Assembly: GCA_903884235.1 (NCBI GenBank)
Contig: CAISEB010000016.1
Span: forward strand, 174,707 to 238,706
Length of the DNA: 64,000 bases
Reading direction: 5' to 3'
Source of the DNA: an uncultured Pseudomonadota bacterium
Lineage (GTDB): Bacteria; Pseudomonadota; Gammaproteobacteria; Steroidobacterales; Steroidobacteraceae
Under the pieces are notes generated by a model, which was given only the letters and a program-made list of their open reading frames with translations, ran no database searches and was not told where the DNA came from. Below are positions 56,424 to 64,000 of this stretch, one piece after another. How positions within the stretch are numbered: position 1 is the stretch's first letter; the number at the start of each line of letters is the position of its first letter. The position numbers were made by a program, and so were the translations under genes.

Positions 56424-58993
56424 TGCCGGCTCCGGCCGCGCAGGCGCGGATCGACGATCGCGTAGAGCAGTTCGACCGCGACATTGACGATCACCACGGT
56501 CGCGACCAGCAACAGCACGACGCTGCGTACGACGATGAGGTCGCGCTGCGTGGTGGCCTGGAACAGGAGCCGGCCGAGTCCCGGCAGCCCGTACACGGTC
56601 TCGACGATGATCGAGCCGGCCAGCAGGAACGAGAACTGCAGTCCGAGGACCGTCAGCGCCGGGATCGCTGCGTTCGGCAGCGCGTGGCGCCACAAGGTGC
56701 GCCAGGTGCTGAGGCCCTTGGCGCGTGCAGTCCGCGCGTAGTCCTCGGCGAGCGCGCCGCCGAGTTCCGCGCGCAGCACGCGCGCGAGGATGCACGCCTG
56801 CGGCAGCGCGAGCGAGATCGCCGGCAGCAGGAGCGCCGCGAGCGCAGGTCCGGTGCCCGCGTCCCAGCCGGGAAAGCCGCCGGCCGGCAGCACGTGCAGT
56901 TGCACGGCAAAGACCAGGATCAGGAGCAGGCCCAGCCAGAAATTCGGCAGCGCGAGCCCGACCTGCGCGATGCCCATCAGCACCCGGTCGCGCAGCCCGC
57001 CCGGCCTCGCGGCGGCGGCAAGCGCGATGGGCAGTGCCAGCACGATCGACAGCGCGAGCGAGACGAGCGCCAGCGGCAGCGAGACCGCGAGCCGGTCGCC
57101 GACGAGCTCGGCGACCGGCACCCGATAGGTGTAGCTCGTACCGAGGTTGCCGTGCACGAGGCCGCCGATCCAGTCGACGTACTGCCGCCAGGCCGGCACG
57201 TCCAGGCCGTACTCGGCGCGCAGCCGCGCGATCGCATCCGGACGGGCGCTCAGTCCCATCATGTACGCGGCCGGGTCCCCGGGCAGCACGCTGACCAGCA
57301 CGAAGATCACGATCGACGCCGCCAGCATCGTCAGCAGCAGCGAGACCCCGCGACCCGCGAGATATCTCGCGCCGACGTGGCGTCGCAGCGCGAATCCCGC
57401 GAGCCCGAGCATCACGATCCCGGTGCCGGCGAGGACCAACGCCCCCGTGCGTCCCGCCGGCGTACCGGGCCCGCTCGCGGTCGGCGCGTCCAGCCAGGCT
57501 GCGGACACGTTGATGCCCTGCACCGGTGACTCGCGCCACAGTCCGTGCAGGTCGCGTCGCCAGACGCCGAGTTTCGGCAGTTCGAACAGGAACACGTTCA
57601 CGCAGTCGTCCGCGAGCTGGCGCTGCAGGTCGCCCAGCAGGCGCATTCGTGCGGCCTCGTCGCGGGTCCGTGACAGCTCGGCGAGCCGCGCATCGTACGT
57701 CGCGCTGTGGTAGCCGAAGTAGTAGCCCGGGCGCGCGTAGATGTCGTAGTCCATCGGCTCGGTGTGCGAGACGACGGTGAGGTCGAAATCACGGTTCTTG
57801 AAGACCTGCTCGAGCCACTGGGCCCACTCGACGTTCTCGATGCGAACGCGGATGCCGATCGCGCCGAGCTCGCTGGCGATGATCTCGCCGCTGCGGCGCG
57901 CGTAGTACGGAGGCGGCAGGCGCAGCGTCACGGCAAACCCTTTCGGGTAGCCGGCCTCGCGCAGCAGTGCGCGCGCCGCGGCCGGGTCGAACGGGTAGCG
58001 GCCGGTGAGGTCGACGTAGGCCGGGTCGTGCGGGGGGAAGTGGCTGCCGATCGGCTGGCCATGGCCGTACATCGCGCCCGTGATGATCGCGCGCCGGTCG
58101 ATGGCGTGCGCGAGCGCGCGCCGCACCCGCACGTCGTTGAAGGGCGCGCGCGCGTTGTTGATCGCGAGCAGCGTCTCGCCCTCGGTGGAGCCGACCGCGA
58201 CCGTGAATCGGGGATCCCGGGACAGCGCCGCGACGCTTTCCGGGGCAGGGAAGTTGGAATAGCCGTCGACGTCGCCGGCGAGCAACGCCGCCAGCGCCGA
58301 GCTTGCGTCGGCGACGATCCGGAACGTCACCCGGCCGAGGCGGGCCGGCGTGCCCCAGTACGCCGAATTGCGCGCGAGCACGATGGCGTCGCCCTTGCGC
58401 CAGGCCACGAACCTGAACGGCCCCGTGCCGATCGGCGCCGTCGCGGCCTGCGCTGCACTGGCCGGACTCAGGATGACGAGGTTGCCCCAGCCGAGGTAGG
58501 TCAGCAGTTCCGCGACGGGCCGCTCGAGCTCGATGTCGAGCGTGCGCTCGTCGACGACCCGGACCTCGCGGACCGCGCCCAGCAGGTCGTGGAGCGGGTT
58601 CGCGGAGCCCGGCGCCCGTGCGCGGTCGAGCGAAAAGCGCACGTCCGCCGCGGAGAACGGCGCGCCGTCGTGGAAGTGGACGCCGGCGCGCAGGTGGAAG
58701 CGGTAGCGCAGTCCATCGTCACCGACCGTCCAGCTGTCGGCCAGCGCCGGCGCGACGCGGCCGTCCTCCGTGATCCGCGTCAGGCCCTCGAAGACGTTGC
58801 CGTAGACGACATCCTGCGTCGCCTCGGCCGACGTCGCCGTCGGGTCGAGGTTCGGCGGCTCGAGAGCGAGTCCGAGCGTGATGCTGCCGGCGGGTGCGGC
58901 GCCAAGGACGCGGGCGGGCTGGACGTAGATCGCGGCCGCGACCGCGAATGCGGCGAGCAGCCGACGCAGGGCGCGACCGCGCGCGGCGCTCAT
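56420..58993 (-). CDS. Fusion of family-5 solute-binding protein with DppB-type permease
   Basis: 857 aa. Residues 1-31 form a signal peptide. About 32-505 are a peptide/nickel-type (SBP_bac_5) binding protein: LALEPPNLDPT, NVFEGLTRI, LADSWTVGDDGLRYRFHLRAGVHFHDG, PIGTGPFRF, and DVRVRRALAHAIDR. A transmembrane stretch (about 514-533) follows, then a DppB-like permease (about 540-857: VSVLPGDPAAYMMG, LGTSYTYRVPV, EDYARTARAKGLSTWRTLWRHALPN). The receptor is thus tethered to the channel instead of being free in the periplasm. In the operon coaX-M20-this gene-dppC-dppDF; ATGA overlap with the M20 gene. Confidence 0.92.
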   Translation of the reverse strand: MSAARGRALRRLLAAFAVAAAIYVQPARVLGAAPAGSITLGLALEPPNLDPTATSAEATQDVVYGNVFEGLTRITEDGRVAPALADSWTVGDDGLRYRFHLRAGVHFHDGAPFSAADVRFSLDRARAPGSANPLHDLLGAVREVRVVDERTLDIELERPVAELLTYLGWGNLVILSPASAAQAATAPIGTGPFRFVAWRKGDAIVLARNSAYWGTPARLGRVTFRIVADASSALAALLAGDVDGYSNFPAPESVAALSRDPRFTVAVGSTEGETLLAINNARAPFNDVRVRRALAHAIDRRAIITGAMYGHGQPIGSHFPPHDPAYVDLTGRYPFDPAAARALLREAGYPKGFAVTLRLPPPYYARRSGEIIASELGAIGIRVRIENVEWAQWLEQVFKNRDFDLTVVSHTEPMDYDIYARPGYYFGYHSATYDARLAELSRTRDEAARMRLLGDLQRQLADDCVNVFLFELPKLGVWRRDLHGLWRESPVQGINVSAAWLDAPTASGPGTPAGRTGALVLAGTGIVMLGLAGFALRRHVGARYLAGRGVSLLLTMLAASIVIFVLVSVLPGDPAAYMMGLSARPDAIARLRAEYGLDVPAWRQYVDWIGGLVHGNLGTSYTYRVPVAELVGDRLAVSLPLALVSLALSIVLALPIALAAAARPGGLRDRVLMGIAQVGLALPNFWLGLLLILVFAVQLHVLPAGGFPGWDAGTGPALAALLLPAISLALPQACILARVLRAELGGALAEDYARTARAKGLSTWRTLWRHALPNAAIPALTVLGLQFSFLLAGSIIVETVYGLPGLGRLLFQATTQRDLIVVRSVVLLLVATVVIVNVAVELLYAIVDPRLRGRSRH

Positions 58994-60270
58994 GTCCCGG
59001 CGCTGAGCAGGGCGTGTGCGGCGCGCGCCATCACCTGGGCCGACGCGACCAGGTCCTCGATGCCGACATATTCGTCCGGCTGGTGGGCGAGGTCGAGGAT
59101 GCCAGGGCCATAGGCGATGCAGTCCTTGAGTCGCCCGATCCGGTCGATGTGCTTCTGGTCGTAGGTTCCGGGCGAGCAGACGATCTGTGCATCACGACCG
59201 AGGACGTCGCGGATCGCCGCGAGCGTCGCCTGCACGACGGGCCCGGACGGATCCGCCATCGTCGGCAGCACCTCGAACAGGTCGCGCAGCTGGTAGCCGA
59301 ATCCGGGTCGCGTGCGGACCAGCGACTCGAGCAGCTCGCGGACCTCGGCCTTGACCGCCTCGATCGGTTCCTCGATCAGGAAGCGGCGATCGATCACGAT
59401 GCGGCAGGAGTCGGCAACGCACGGCGAGGGCAGGCCATCGTGGCCCTCGGGCTGGCCGCCGTGCACCGAATTGATATTGAGCGTCGACTGGCGTGCGCCC
59501 TCCGGCACGACCGGCATCACGGTGCGTCGGCCCGCGAGGTGCGGCAGCAGTTCGTGCTCGATGCGCTCCAGCACCGCGCCCATGTGGCGGATGGCCGAGT
59601 CGCCGAGGAAGGGCATGGAGCCGTGCGCGATTCGACCGAGTGTCTCGAGCTCCGCCCACCACACGCCACGATGGCCGATGCAGACGCGATCGACGTTCAG
59701 CGGCTCCGGGATGATCACGTGCTGCACGCGGTCCGGCGAGAAATAGCCTCGCTCGGCGAGGTATGCGACACCGCCGTAGCCACCCGATTCCTCGTCGACG
59801 GTTCCCGAGACCTCCAGCGCGCCGCAGAGCTCCGGCGCGCACTCGATCAGGGATTCCGCCGCGACGATGGCCGCCGCGAGGCCCCCCTTCATGTCGCAGG
59901 TACCGCGCCCGTAGATCCGGCCATCGCGGATGGTCCCCGCGAACGGGTCGACGCTCCAGCCGCGGCCGGGCTCGACGACATCGATGTGGCCGTTGAAGTG
60001 CACGCAGCGGCCAGGCCCCGCGAGCGCACGCCGCGCCACGACATTGATGCGCGGGTAGCGTTCCGAGTCGCCGGGCGCGCCGATGGCGCGGACGTACTCG
60101 ACCGCGAACCCGGACGCGGCGAGGCGCCGGCCCAGGAATTCGGCGCAGTCGCGATAGGCGTCCCCGGGTGGGTTGGTGGTCGGGATCCGCACGAGGTCGC
60201 GCGTCAGCGCGATGAGGTCGTCGCGGCGGGCTTCGACCGCGCGCGCCAGCGCGGCGGGTATCGCGCTCAT
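58990..60270 (-). CDS. M20-family metallopeptidase/deacylase (ArgE/DapE type)
   Basis: 426 aa. Metal ligands H95 and D97 (HFNGHIDVV), D126 (GTCDMKGG), E160-E161 (DEES), E189 and a C-terminal histidine (DLAHQPDEY). Such enzymes cleave N-acyl amino acids or small peptides in the cytoplasm, which suits the coupled peptide-type importer. Overlaps neighbours by 4 nt on both sides. Confidence 0.9.
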   Translation of the reverse strand: MSAIPAALARAVEARRDDLIALTRDLVRIPTTNPPGDAYRDCAEFLGRRLAASGFAVEYVRAIGAPGDSERYPRINVVARRALAGPGRCVHFNGHIDVVEPGRGWSVDPFAGTIRDGRIYGRGTCDMKGGLAAAIVAAESLIECAPELCGALEVSGTVDEESGGYGGVAYLAERGYFSPDRVQHVIIPEPLNVDRVCIGHRGVWWAELETLGRIAHGSMPFLGDSAIRHMGAVLERIEHELLPHLAGRRTVMPVVPEGARQSTLNINSVHGGQPEGHDGLPSPCVADSCRIVIDRRFLIEEPIEAVKAEVRELLESLVRTRPGFGYQLRDLFEVLPTMADPSGPVVQATLAAIRDVLGRDAQIVCSPGTYDQKHIDRIGRLKDCIAYGPGILDLAHQPDEYVGIEDLVASAQVMARAAHALLSAGT

Positions 60271-60998
60271 GCGACGGAGCCGCCTGTCGCGACGATCGCG
60301 AGGCCCGTCAGCACGAGGTCGCTGACCGCTTCGGCCGGCGTCGACAGGAACGGTGCGAGCAGCTGCGCGTCGCCGCCGGTCAGCAGCACGCGCGGGGTGG
60401 TGCCGAGCTGGCGGGTGAACTCACGGCAGGCACGGTCGGCGAGCGCCGCGAGCATGAACGGCACCGGATCCGCCGGCACGCCGGGCAGGGTCGGGGAGCC
60501 GGCTGCGGCATGGGCGCCGGCCCCGTCGAGGGCATTGCGGGCATCCCCTAGCATCTGCACGCCGGGCACGATCAGGCCACCGCGGTGGCGGCCCGTGCCG
60601 TCGAGGGCGTCGACGGTGAGTGCCGTGCCGCCGGCGACGATCAGCGTCGCGCAACGGCCGCGGCGCCATGCCGCGATCAGCCCGAGCCAACGGTCGACGC
60701 CGAGGGCCGCCGGGCGCTCGTAGCCGTTCGTGACGCCATAGGCGGCCGGCAGGGCAACGATGAATTCCGGTTCGACCGCGTAGTGGTCGCGCGCCCAGAG
60801 CGTCACGGCGGCCGCGAATGCGGGTCCCGCGACGTTGGCGACGACGATCCGGCTGGGCGTGTGGCCGTCGGCCTCGATTTCCCGCTGCCAGCTGCGGTGG
60901 GTCGCGTCATGCGCGATCGCGCCCGCGGGCGCGATCTCGAGGTATTCGAGCCACGCCCACTTGACGCGCGTGTTGCCGGCATCGAGCAGCAGGATCAT
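60267..60998 (-). CDS. coaX: Type III pantothenate kinase
   Basis: 243 aa. Phosphate-binding DAGNTRVKW at 6-14, GVDRWLGLIAAWRRG and GGTALTVDAL are CoaX signatures. It phosphorylates pantothenate, the first step of coenzyme A synthesis. Its stop overlaps the M20 gene start (ATGA), placing it as first gene of the minus-strand operon. No birA gene precedes it in the window, unlike many genomes. Confidence 0.94.
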   Translation of the reverse strand: MILLLDAGNTRVKWAWLEYLEIAPAGAIAHDATHRSWQREIEADGHTPSRIVVANVAGPAFAAAVTLWARDHYAVEPEFIVALPAAYGVTNGYERPAALGVDRWLGLIAAWRRGRCATLIVAGGTALTVDALDGTGRHRGGLIVPGVQMLGDARNALDGAGAHAAAGSPTLPGVPADPVPFMLAALADRACREFTRQLGTTPRVLLTGGDAQLLAPFLSTPAEAVSDLVLTGLAIVATGGSVA

Positions 60999-61045
60999 GG
61001 AACCGGAGTCTAGGCGATCCGGCGCCGGCGCGCCGTGCCAGACGG

Positions 61046-62245
61046 TTATCGGACCCGAACCTGGTAGCGGATCGAGAAGTTTGGGCGGTTGCCGGCCGTG
61101 CCGGCCTTCATCGAACCGGTGGGGGCGATCCGGATCGCCGTGACCAGGGGGTCGTAGCCGGCCGCATTCGGCACCGGGACGTAGGTGTAGGGGGCACCGC
61201 CTCCGGCCTGGCGGGAGTAGGTGACGCTCGAGCCGCCAAGGGCCACCCCGCTCGTCGGCGTTCCGTCGGTGAAGGCCACGACCGGGTTCGAGCCGACGTA
61301 CAGGTCCGTGTTGGGTGGGATGGGCTCCACGATCACCAGGGTCCCGGAGTCGACCTGGGAAGTCCCGCTGTTGGCGACCGTGGTCAGGTACTGCAGCACG
61401 CTCTGCGGGATGCGCTTCGGCTGGCTGGTGCCGTTGACCGGATCCGAGACCACGCTCGAGATCCGCGTGACGGTGAGCGACGCCGCCGGCTGGATGTAGA
61501 AGCGCAGGCCCGTGTTGTTCGCGGGCAGGCCGGTGGCCACGTAGTAGTCACCCGTCGACAGCTCCCAGCCGAGCTGGGCCGCTCCGATCGACGTCGTGCC
61601 CGGCCAGTTGTCCTGGGACGTGCCGTACATGAACCAGAACTCGCCGTTCTCCTGCAGCTGGATCTGCAGGTTGTAGGTCGTGCCCGCCGGGGTCGTCCAC
61701 TGCGGGACGGCGTTCCAGGTCACGACGAACGTGCGATTCGGCGCGGTCCCGACCGTCGCATAGGTGATCGAGCCACCGCCGGTCGCGCTCGAGACGTCGA
61801 GGTCCGCGCCGTAGATCCGGATCGTGTTCGCCAGGTTGTTCGCCGGCATCGGATCGACGTAGGTGCGCGGCGGGCCGACGGCCTGGGTGCCGAAGGAGCA
61901 GCGGGTGTTGTTGAACTGAACGCGACCGTTGGTGAACACCCTCAGCTGGGTGTAGCTCGTCTTGCCGAACGTGAACGTGAATCCGATCGGCAGCGAGTTG
62001 CTCAGGCTGTCGTCGCCGGTCGTGTTCGGGCAGCCGACCGTGGAGTCCCACGTCGTGAGCGTCGTGTGACCCGCGGTCGGGATCCAGGCGTACGCCACGG
62101 GGGCGACCGAATAGGTCTGGGCCTGCGCGGTCGCCGGGGCGAGCGCGACGGCCACCAGCATGCACGCGGCCACTGCGATCCAGCGCGACGCGCGCCCGCC
62201 GGGTGCCGGTGGGGTGGGGTTGGCAGTGCCTCGATGTTCCATCAT
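61046..62245 (-). CDS. Secreted beta-rich protein of unknown function
   Basis: 399 aa. An N-terminal signal (about 20-43, ending AQAQ) precedes a region with NIDO-like or lectin-like features (PIGFTFTFGKTSYTQLRVFTNGRVQF, TYNLQIQLQENGEFWFMYG, about 70-235) and a C-terminal DUF11-like beta-sandwich (about 255-399: SVLQYLTTVANSGTSQVDSGTLVIVEPIP). No anchoring motif is visible. Asn/Thr/Ser/Gly-rich composition differs from neighbours. I do not recognise a specific family. Confidence 0.75.
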   Translation of the reverse strand: MMEHRGTANPTPPAPGGRASRWIAVAACMLVAVALAPATAQAQTYSVAPVAYAWIPTAGHTTLTTWDSTVGCPNTTGDDSLSNSLPIGFTFTFGKTSYTQLRVFTNGRVQFNNTRCSFGTQAVGPPRTYVDPMPANNLANTIRIYGADLDVSSATGGGSITYATVGTAPNRTFVVTWNAVPQWTTPAGTTYNLQIQLQENGEFWFMYGTSQDNWPGTTSIGAAQLGWELSTGDYYVATGLPANNTGLRFYIQPAASLTVTRISSVVSDPVNGTSQPKRIPQSVLQYLTTVANSGTSQVDSGTLVIVEPIPPNTDLYVGSNPVVAFTDGTPTSGVALGGSSVTYSRQAGGGAPYTYVPVPNAAGYDPLVTAIRIAPTGSMKAGTAGNRPNFSIRYQVRVR

Positions 62246-62309
62246 CCGCGCGTCAGCCTTCTCGGCGTGGGTCCAGCCGGGGTCGCATCCCCCGAGGGCC
62301 GGCAGAGGA

Positions 62310-62315
62310 TATAAA
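62310..62315 (+). promoter_or_regulatory. Possible -10 box upstream of folA
   Basis: TATAAA at 62310-62315, 48 nt before the folA ATG, in the gap between divergent genes; no clear -35. Confidence 0.3.
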
Positions 62316-62362
62316 CTGCCGCCCGCCCGCCGACCACGAACCGGTCACAGTTCCGAGCCGTT

Positions 62363-62896
62363 ATGTCAACCGCAACCCCGCCCAACGCCGCGCTGCCGAA
62401 CCTCGAGATCGTCGTGGCTGCCGCCCGGAACGGCGTGATCGGGCGTGGCAACTCGCTGCCCTGGCGGCTGCCGGACGATCTTGCCTTCTTCAAGCGCACG
62501 ACGCTCGGGCACGCGATCCTGATGGGCCGCCGCACCTGGGACAGCATTGGCCGGCCACTGCCGGGGCGGCGCAATCTCGTGCTGACGCGCGACCCGGCGA
62601 AGGTCGGTCCGGGCGCCGAAGCCGTGGGCTCGCTCGACGAGGCCCTCGCGCGCGTGGCCGGCGCGACGCTCATGGTGATCGGGGGTGGGGAGCTCTATCG
62701 GGCAAGCCTGCCCCGGGCGGGCGTGGTCCACCTGACCGATGTCGACGCCAACGTCGAGGGCGACGTGTATTTCCCCGCCCTCGACGCTGCGGCCTGGCGG
62801 GAGACCTGGTCGGAGCACCACGCCTGCGACGAGCGCCACGCCCACGCGTTCACGTTCCGGAGACTGGAACGCCGGTCGGCTGCGACTGCCTGGTGA
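62363..62896 (+). CDS. folA: Dihydrofolate reductase
   Basis: 177 aa. AARNGVIGRGNSLPWRLPDDLAFFKRTT, ILMGRRTWDSIGRPLPGR and VIGGGELYRASLP cover the folate and NADPH sites. Regenerates tetrahydrofolate for ThyA and GcvT. Its last 47 nt overlap the 3' end of the convergent glycosyltransferase gene. Confidence 0.96.
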   Translation: MSTATPPNAALPNLEIVVAAARNGVIGRGNSLPWRLPDDLAFFKRTTLGHAILMGRRTWDSIGRPLPGRRNLVLTRDPAKVGPGAEAVGSLDEALARVAGATLMVIGGGELYRASLPRAGVVHLTDVDANVEGDVYFPALDAAAWRETWSEHHACDERHAHAFTFRRLERRSAATAW

Positions 62897-63863
62897 ATGC
62901 GCGGGGCGCGACCTTCGCGTAGATCGCGCAGTAGATTTCCACGAGCCGCTCGTACGTCAGGTGCCGCATCACGAACTCGCGCCCGCGTGCCGCCATCGGC
63001 GCGAGGTTCCGTCGGTTGCGATGGGCCCTCAGCATCTGCTCCGCGGCGTGGTCCGTCGATTCCGAGCGGAACACGTAGCCGTTCTCGCCATCGACGACGT
63101 AGTTCGGATCCACCGCGTCGCTCTGGATGACGACGGTACCCGCGGCCCAGGTCTCCGCGACCACGGCACCGCTGTTCATGAAGCGCACGGGAATCACGTG
63201 GGCGTCGGAATGCGCCAGCCAGCCGATCACCTCGGGGCGCTCGACCATGCCGGTGAACAGGACGCGATCCTCCAGCCCCGCAGCCGCGATCCTTTCGCGG
63301 ATTCCGGACGCGTAGCCCTCTTCGTAGTCGCAGCGGCCGACGATGACGAGCCGGGAGTCAGGTGCGGCGGTCGCGTTGCGGATGAAGGCCTCCACCGCGA
63401 TGTCCTGGCCCTTGATCTCCGAGACCCGGCCGAGGCAGAGATAGACGAATTCGTCGTCGCGGATCCCGTAGCGCGCGCGCGGCGAGACGATATCGCCCGC
63501 GTACTCGCCGACGAGGACCGGCACCGGGGAATAGCTCGAGCGCTGGTTGTAGCGCCTGAAGAACGCGAGTTCCCGCTGCGAGATCGCGCACACGTGGTCC
63601 GCGTTTCGCAGCACGAGCGCCTCGCGGCGCGTCGGCACGTGCCGGCTGATGACGTCGACGTCCAGGTGCCCACCGCCTTCGCGGATCAGGCCTGCGTAGT
63701 CGAGGAAATCGAAGGAGCACAGCATGAACGGCGTGCGCGTGAGCTTGGCGACGAGGAACGCCAGCAGGCTGTTGTGGTTGACCGACGGGAACGCCTGGAT
63801 GACGTCGAAGCGGCCCTTCACCAGTTCGGCAGCGAGGCCCGGCATCAGCGTCTTGGCGCCTAG
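62850..63863 (-). pseudogene. Glycosyltransferase family 4, N-terminus removed by IS insertion
   Basis: About 337 residues from LGAKTLMPGL to the stop: N-domain end FDVIQAFPSVNHNSLLAFLVAK, then the GT4 nucleotide-sugar domain with VYLCLGRVSEIKGQDIAVEAF, RLVIVGRCDYEEG, VLFTGMVERPEVIGWLAHSDAHVIPV and GAVVAETWAAGTVVIQ. The first 80 or so residues expected are missing; the frame runs into IS DNA at the CTAG at 63860. Probably inactive. Confidence 0.8.
63860..63863. other. IS target site CTAG
   Basis: CTAG directly at the junction of glycosyltransferase and IS sequence. IS5-group elements insert at YTAR and duplicate these 4 bp; the partner copy lies beyond the window. Confidence 0.6.
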
Positions 63864-64000
63864 GGAAGCTCTGCACAGGTGGTCATGAGTGACCGATAAT
63901 ACGTGCAGTGGGCATAAGCAGAGAGCCGAACGCGATGAAGCAAATGACGTTTGCCTCGGCGGCATGGCAAAGCAAGGGCAAGGTGACGCGCCGGGAGCGC
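63864..64000 (+). mobile_element. IS5-family insertion sequence, left end
   Basis: Begins GGAAGCTCTGCACAGG right after CTAG, the probable terminal inverted repeat. A transposase start lies 71 nt inside. The right end is outside the window. Confidence 0.75.
63935..64000 (+). CDS. IS5-family transposase, N-terminal fragment at window edge
   Basis: 22 codons beginning MKQMTFASAAWQ and including TRRER, the typical opening of IS5-group transposases (MKQ-TF-A...-K-TRRE). The remainder, including the DDE catalytic part, lies outside the window. Confidence 0.75.
   Translation, partial: MKQMTFASAAWQSKGKVTRRER

Noticed and set aside
62850..63965. Glycosyltransferase as an intact gene of normal length starting in the right edge
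   Set aside because: The first 34 residues come from the antisense of IS5-like DNA, so the apparent start is not genuine.

Overview
This is a 64 kb stretch of a high-GC, gene-dense chromosome. It probably comes from a gammaproteobacterium; the clues are the lgt-thyA pair, TonB-dependent receptors with an EIVVTAQRR-type TonB box, the split glycine decarboxylase GcvPA/GcvPB, and MocR and BetI regulators. The order cannot be fixed from sequence alone, although Nevskiales/Steroidobacterales-like lineages would fit. No rRNA, tRNA or CRISPR was seen. Many genes start with GTG or TTG, and many neighbours overlap by 4 nt (ATGA, GTGA or TTGA).

Left part (1-22 kb): methylated-amine and one-carbon metabolism. 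It opens with the C-terminal part of a RACo-like corrinoid-protein activator, a membrane di-iron hydroxylase and a phytanoyl-CoA-dioxygenase-like protein. Convergent to these is an operon of ProW-ProV (quaternary-amine ABC importer) and an MttB-family methyltransferase. Divergent from proW is a bet operon in which the BetI repressor and betaine-aldehyde dehydrogenase BetB are one continuous reading frame, followed by choline dehydrogenase BetA. A TonB receptor and an NCS1-type permease follow on the minus strand. Then a tandem glycine riboswitch with an intrinsic terminator leads gcvT-gcvH-gcvPA-gcvPB-dgkA. Read together: choline is oxidised to betaine, betaine may be demethylated by the corrinoid system, and the glycine formed is cleaved by Gcv. 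Matching ATTGA-N8-TCAAT dyads lie on the proW/bet promoter region and on the TonB-receptor promoter.

Middle part (21-37 kb): mostly housekeeping genes. They include a PfkB kinase, a tandem HtrA/Nma111-like protease with a dead second module, DUF72, TsaC/Sua5, an ornithine-decarboxylase-family enzyme, a Tat-exported M15 peptidase, a lipoprotein cytochrome c, DUF486, a HIT protein, a DUF255 thioredoxin-like protein, RlmI, YdcF, Lgt and ThyA. A SET-domain methyltransferase with a histone-H1-like basic tail is coupled to a 2-oxoglutarate oxygenase.

Right-middle (37-51 kb): a MocR regulator diverges from beta-alanine aminotransferase and malonate-semialdehyde dehydrogenase. A second TonB receptor, an alpha/beta hydrolase, a TTC38-like TPR protein, a frameshifted alpha/beta hydrolase, an unusual aldehyde dehydrogenase, a PuuB-like amine oxidase and the DNA glycosylase Tag follow.

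Right part (51-64 kb): an eight-gene minus-strand operon reads coaX, M20 deacylase, a fused solute-binding protein/DppB permease, DppC, fused DppD-DppF ATPases, aldehyde dehydrogenase, SDR and P1/DmpA aminopeptidase. It looks like import and catabolism of a peptide-like or N-acylated compound. The window ends with a secreted protein, folA, and a glycosyltransferase gene cut by an IS5-family element whose transposase begins at the right edge.
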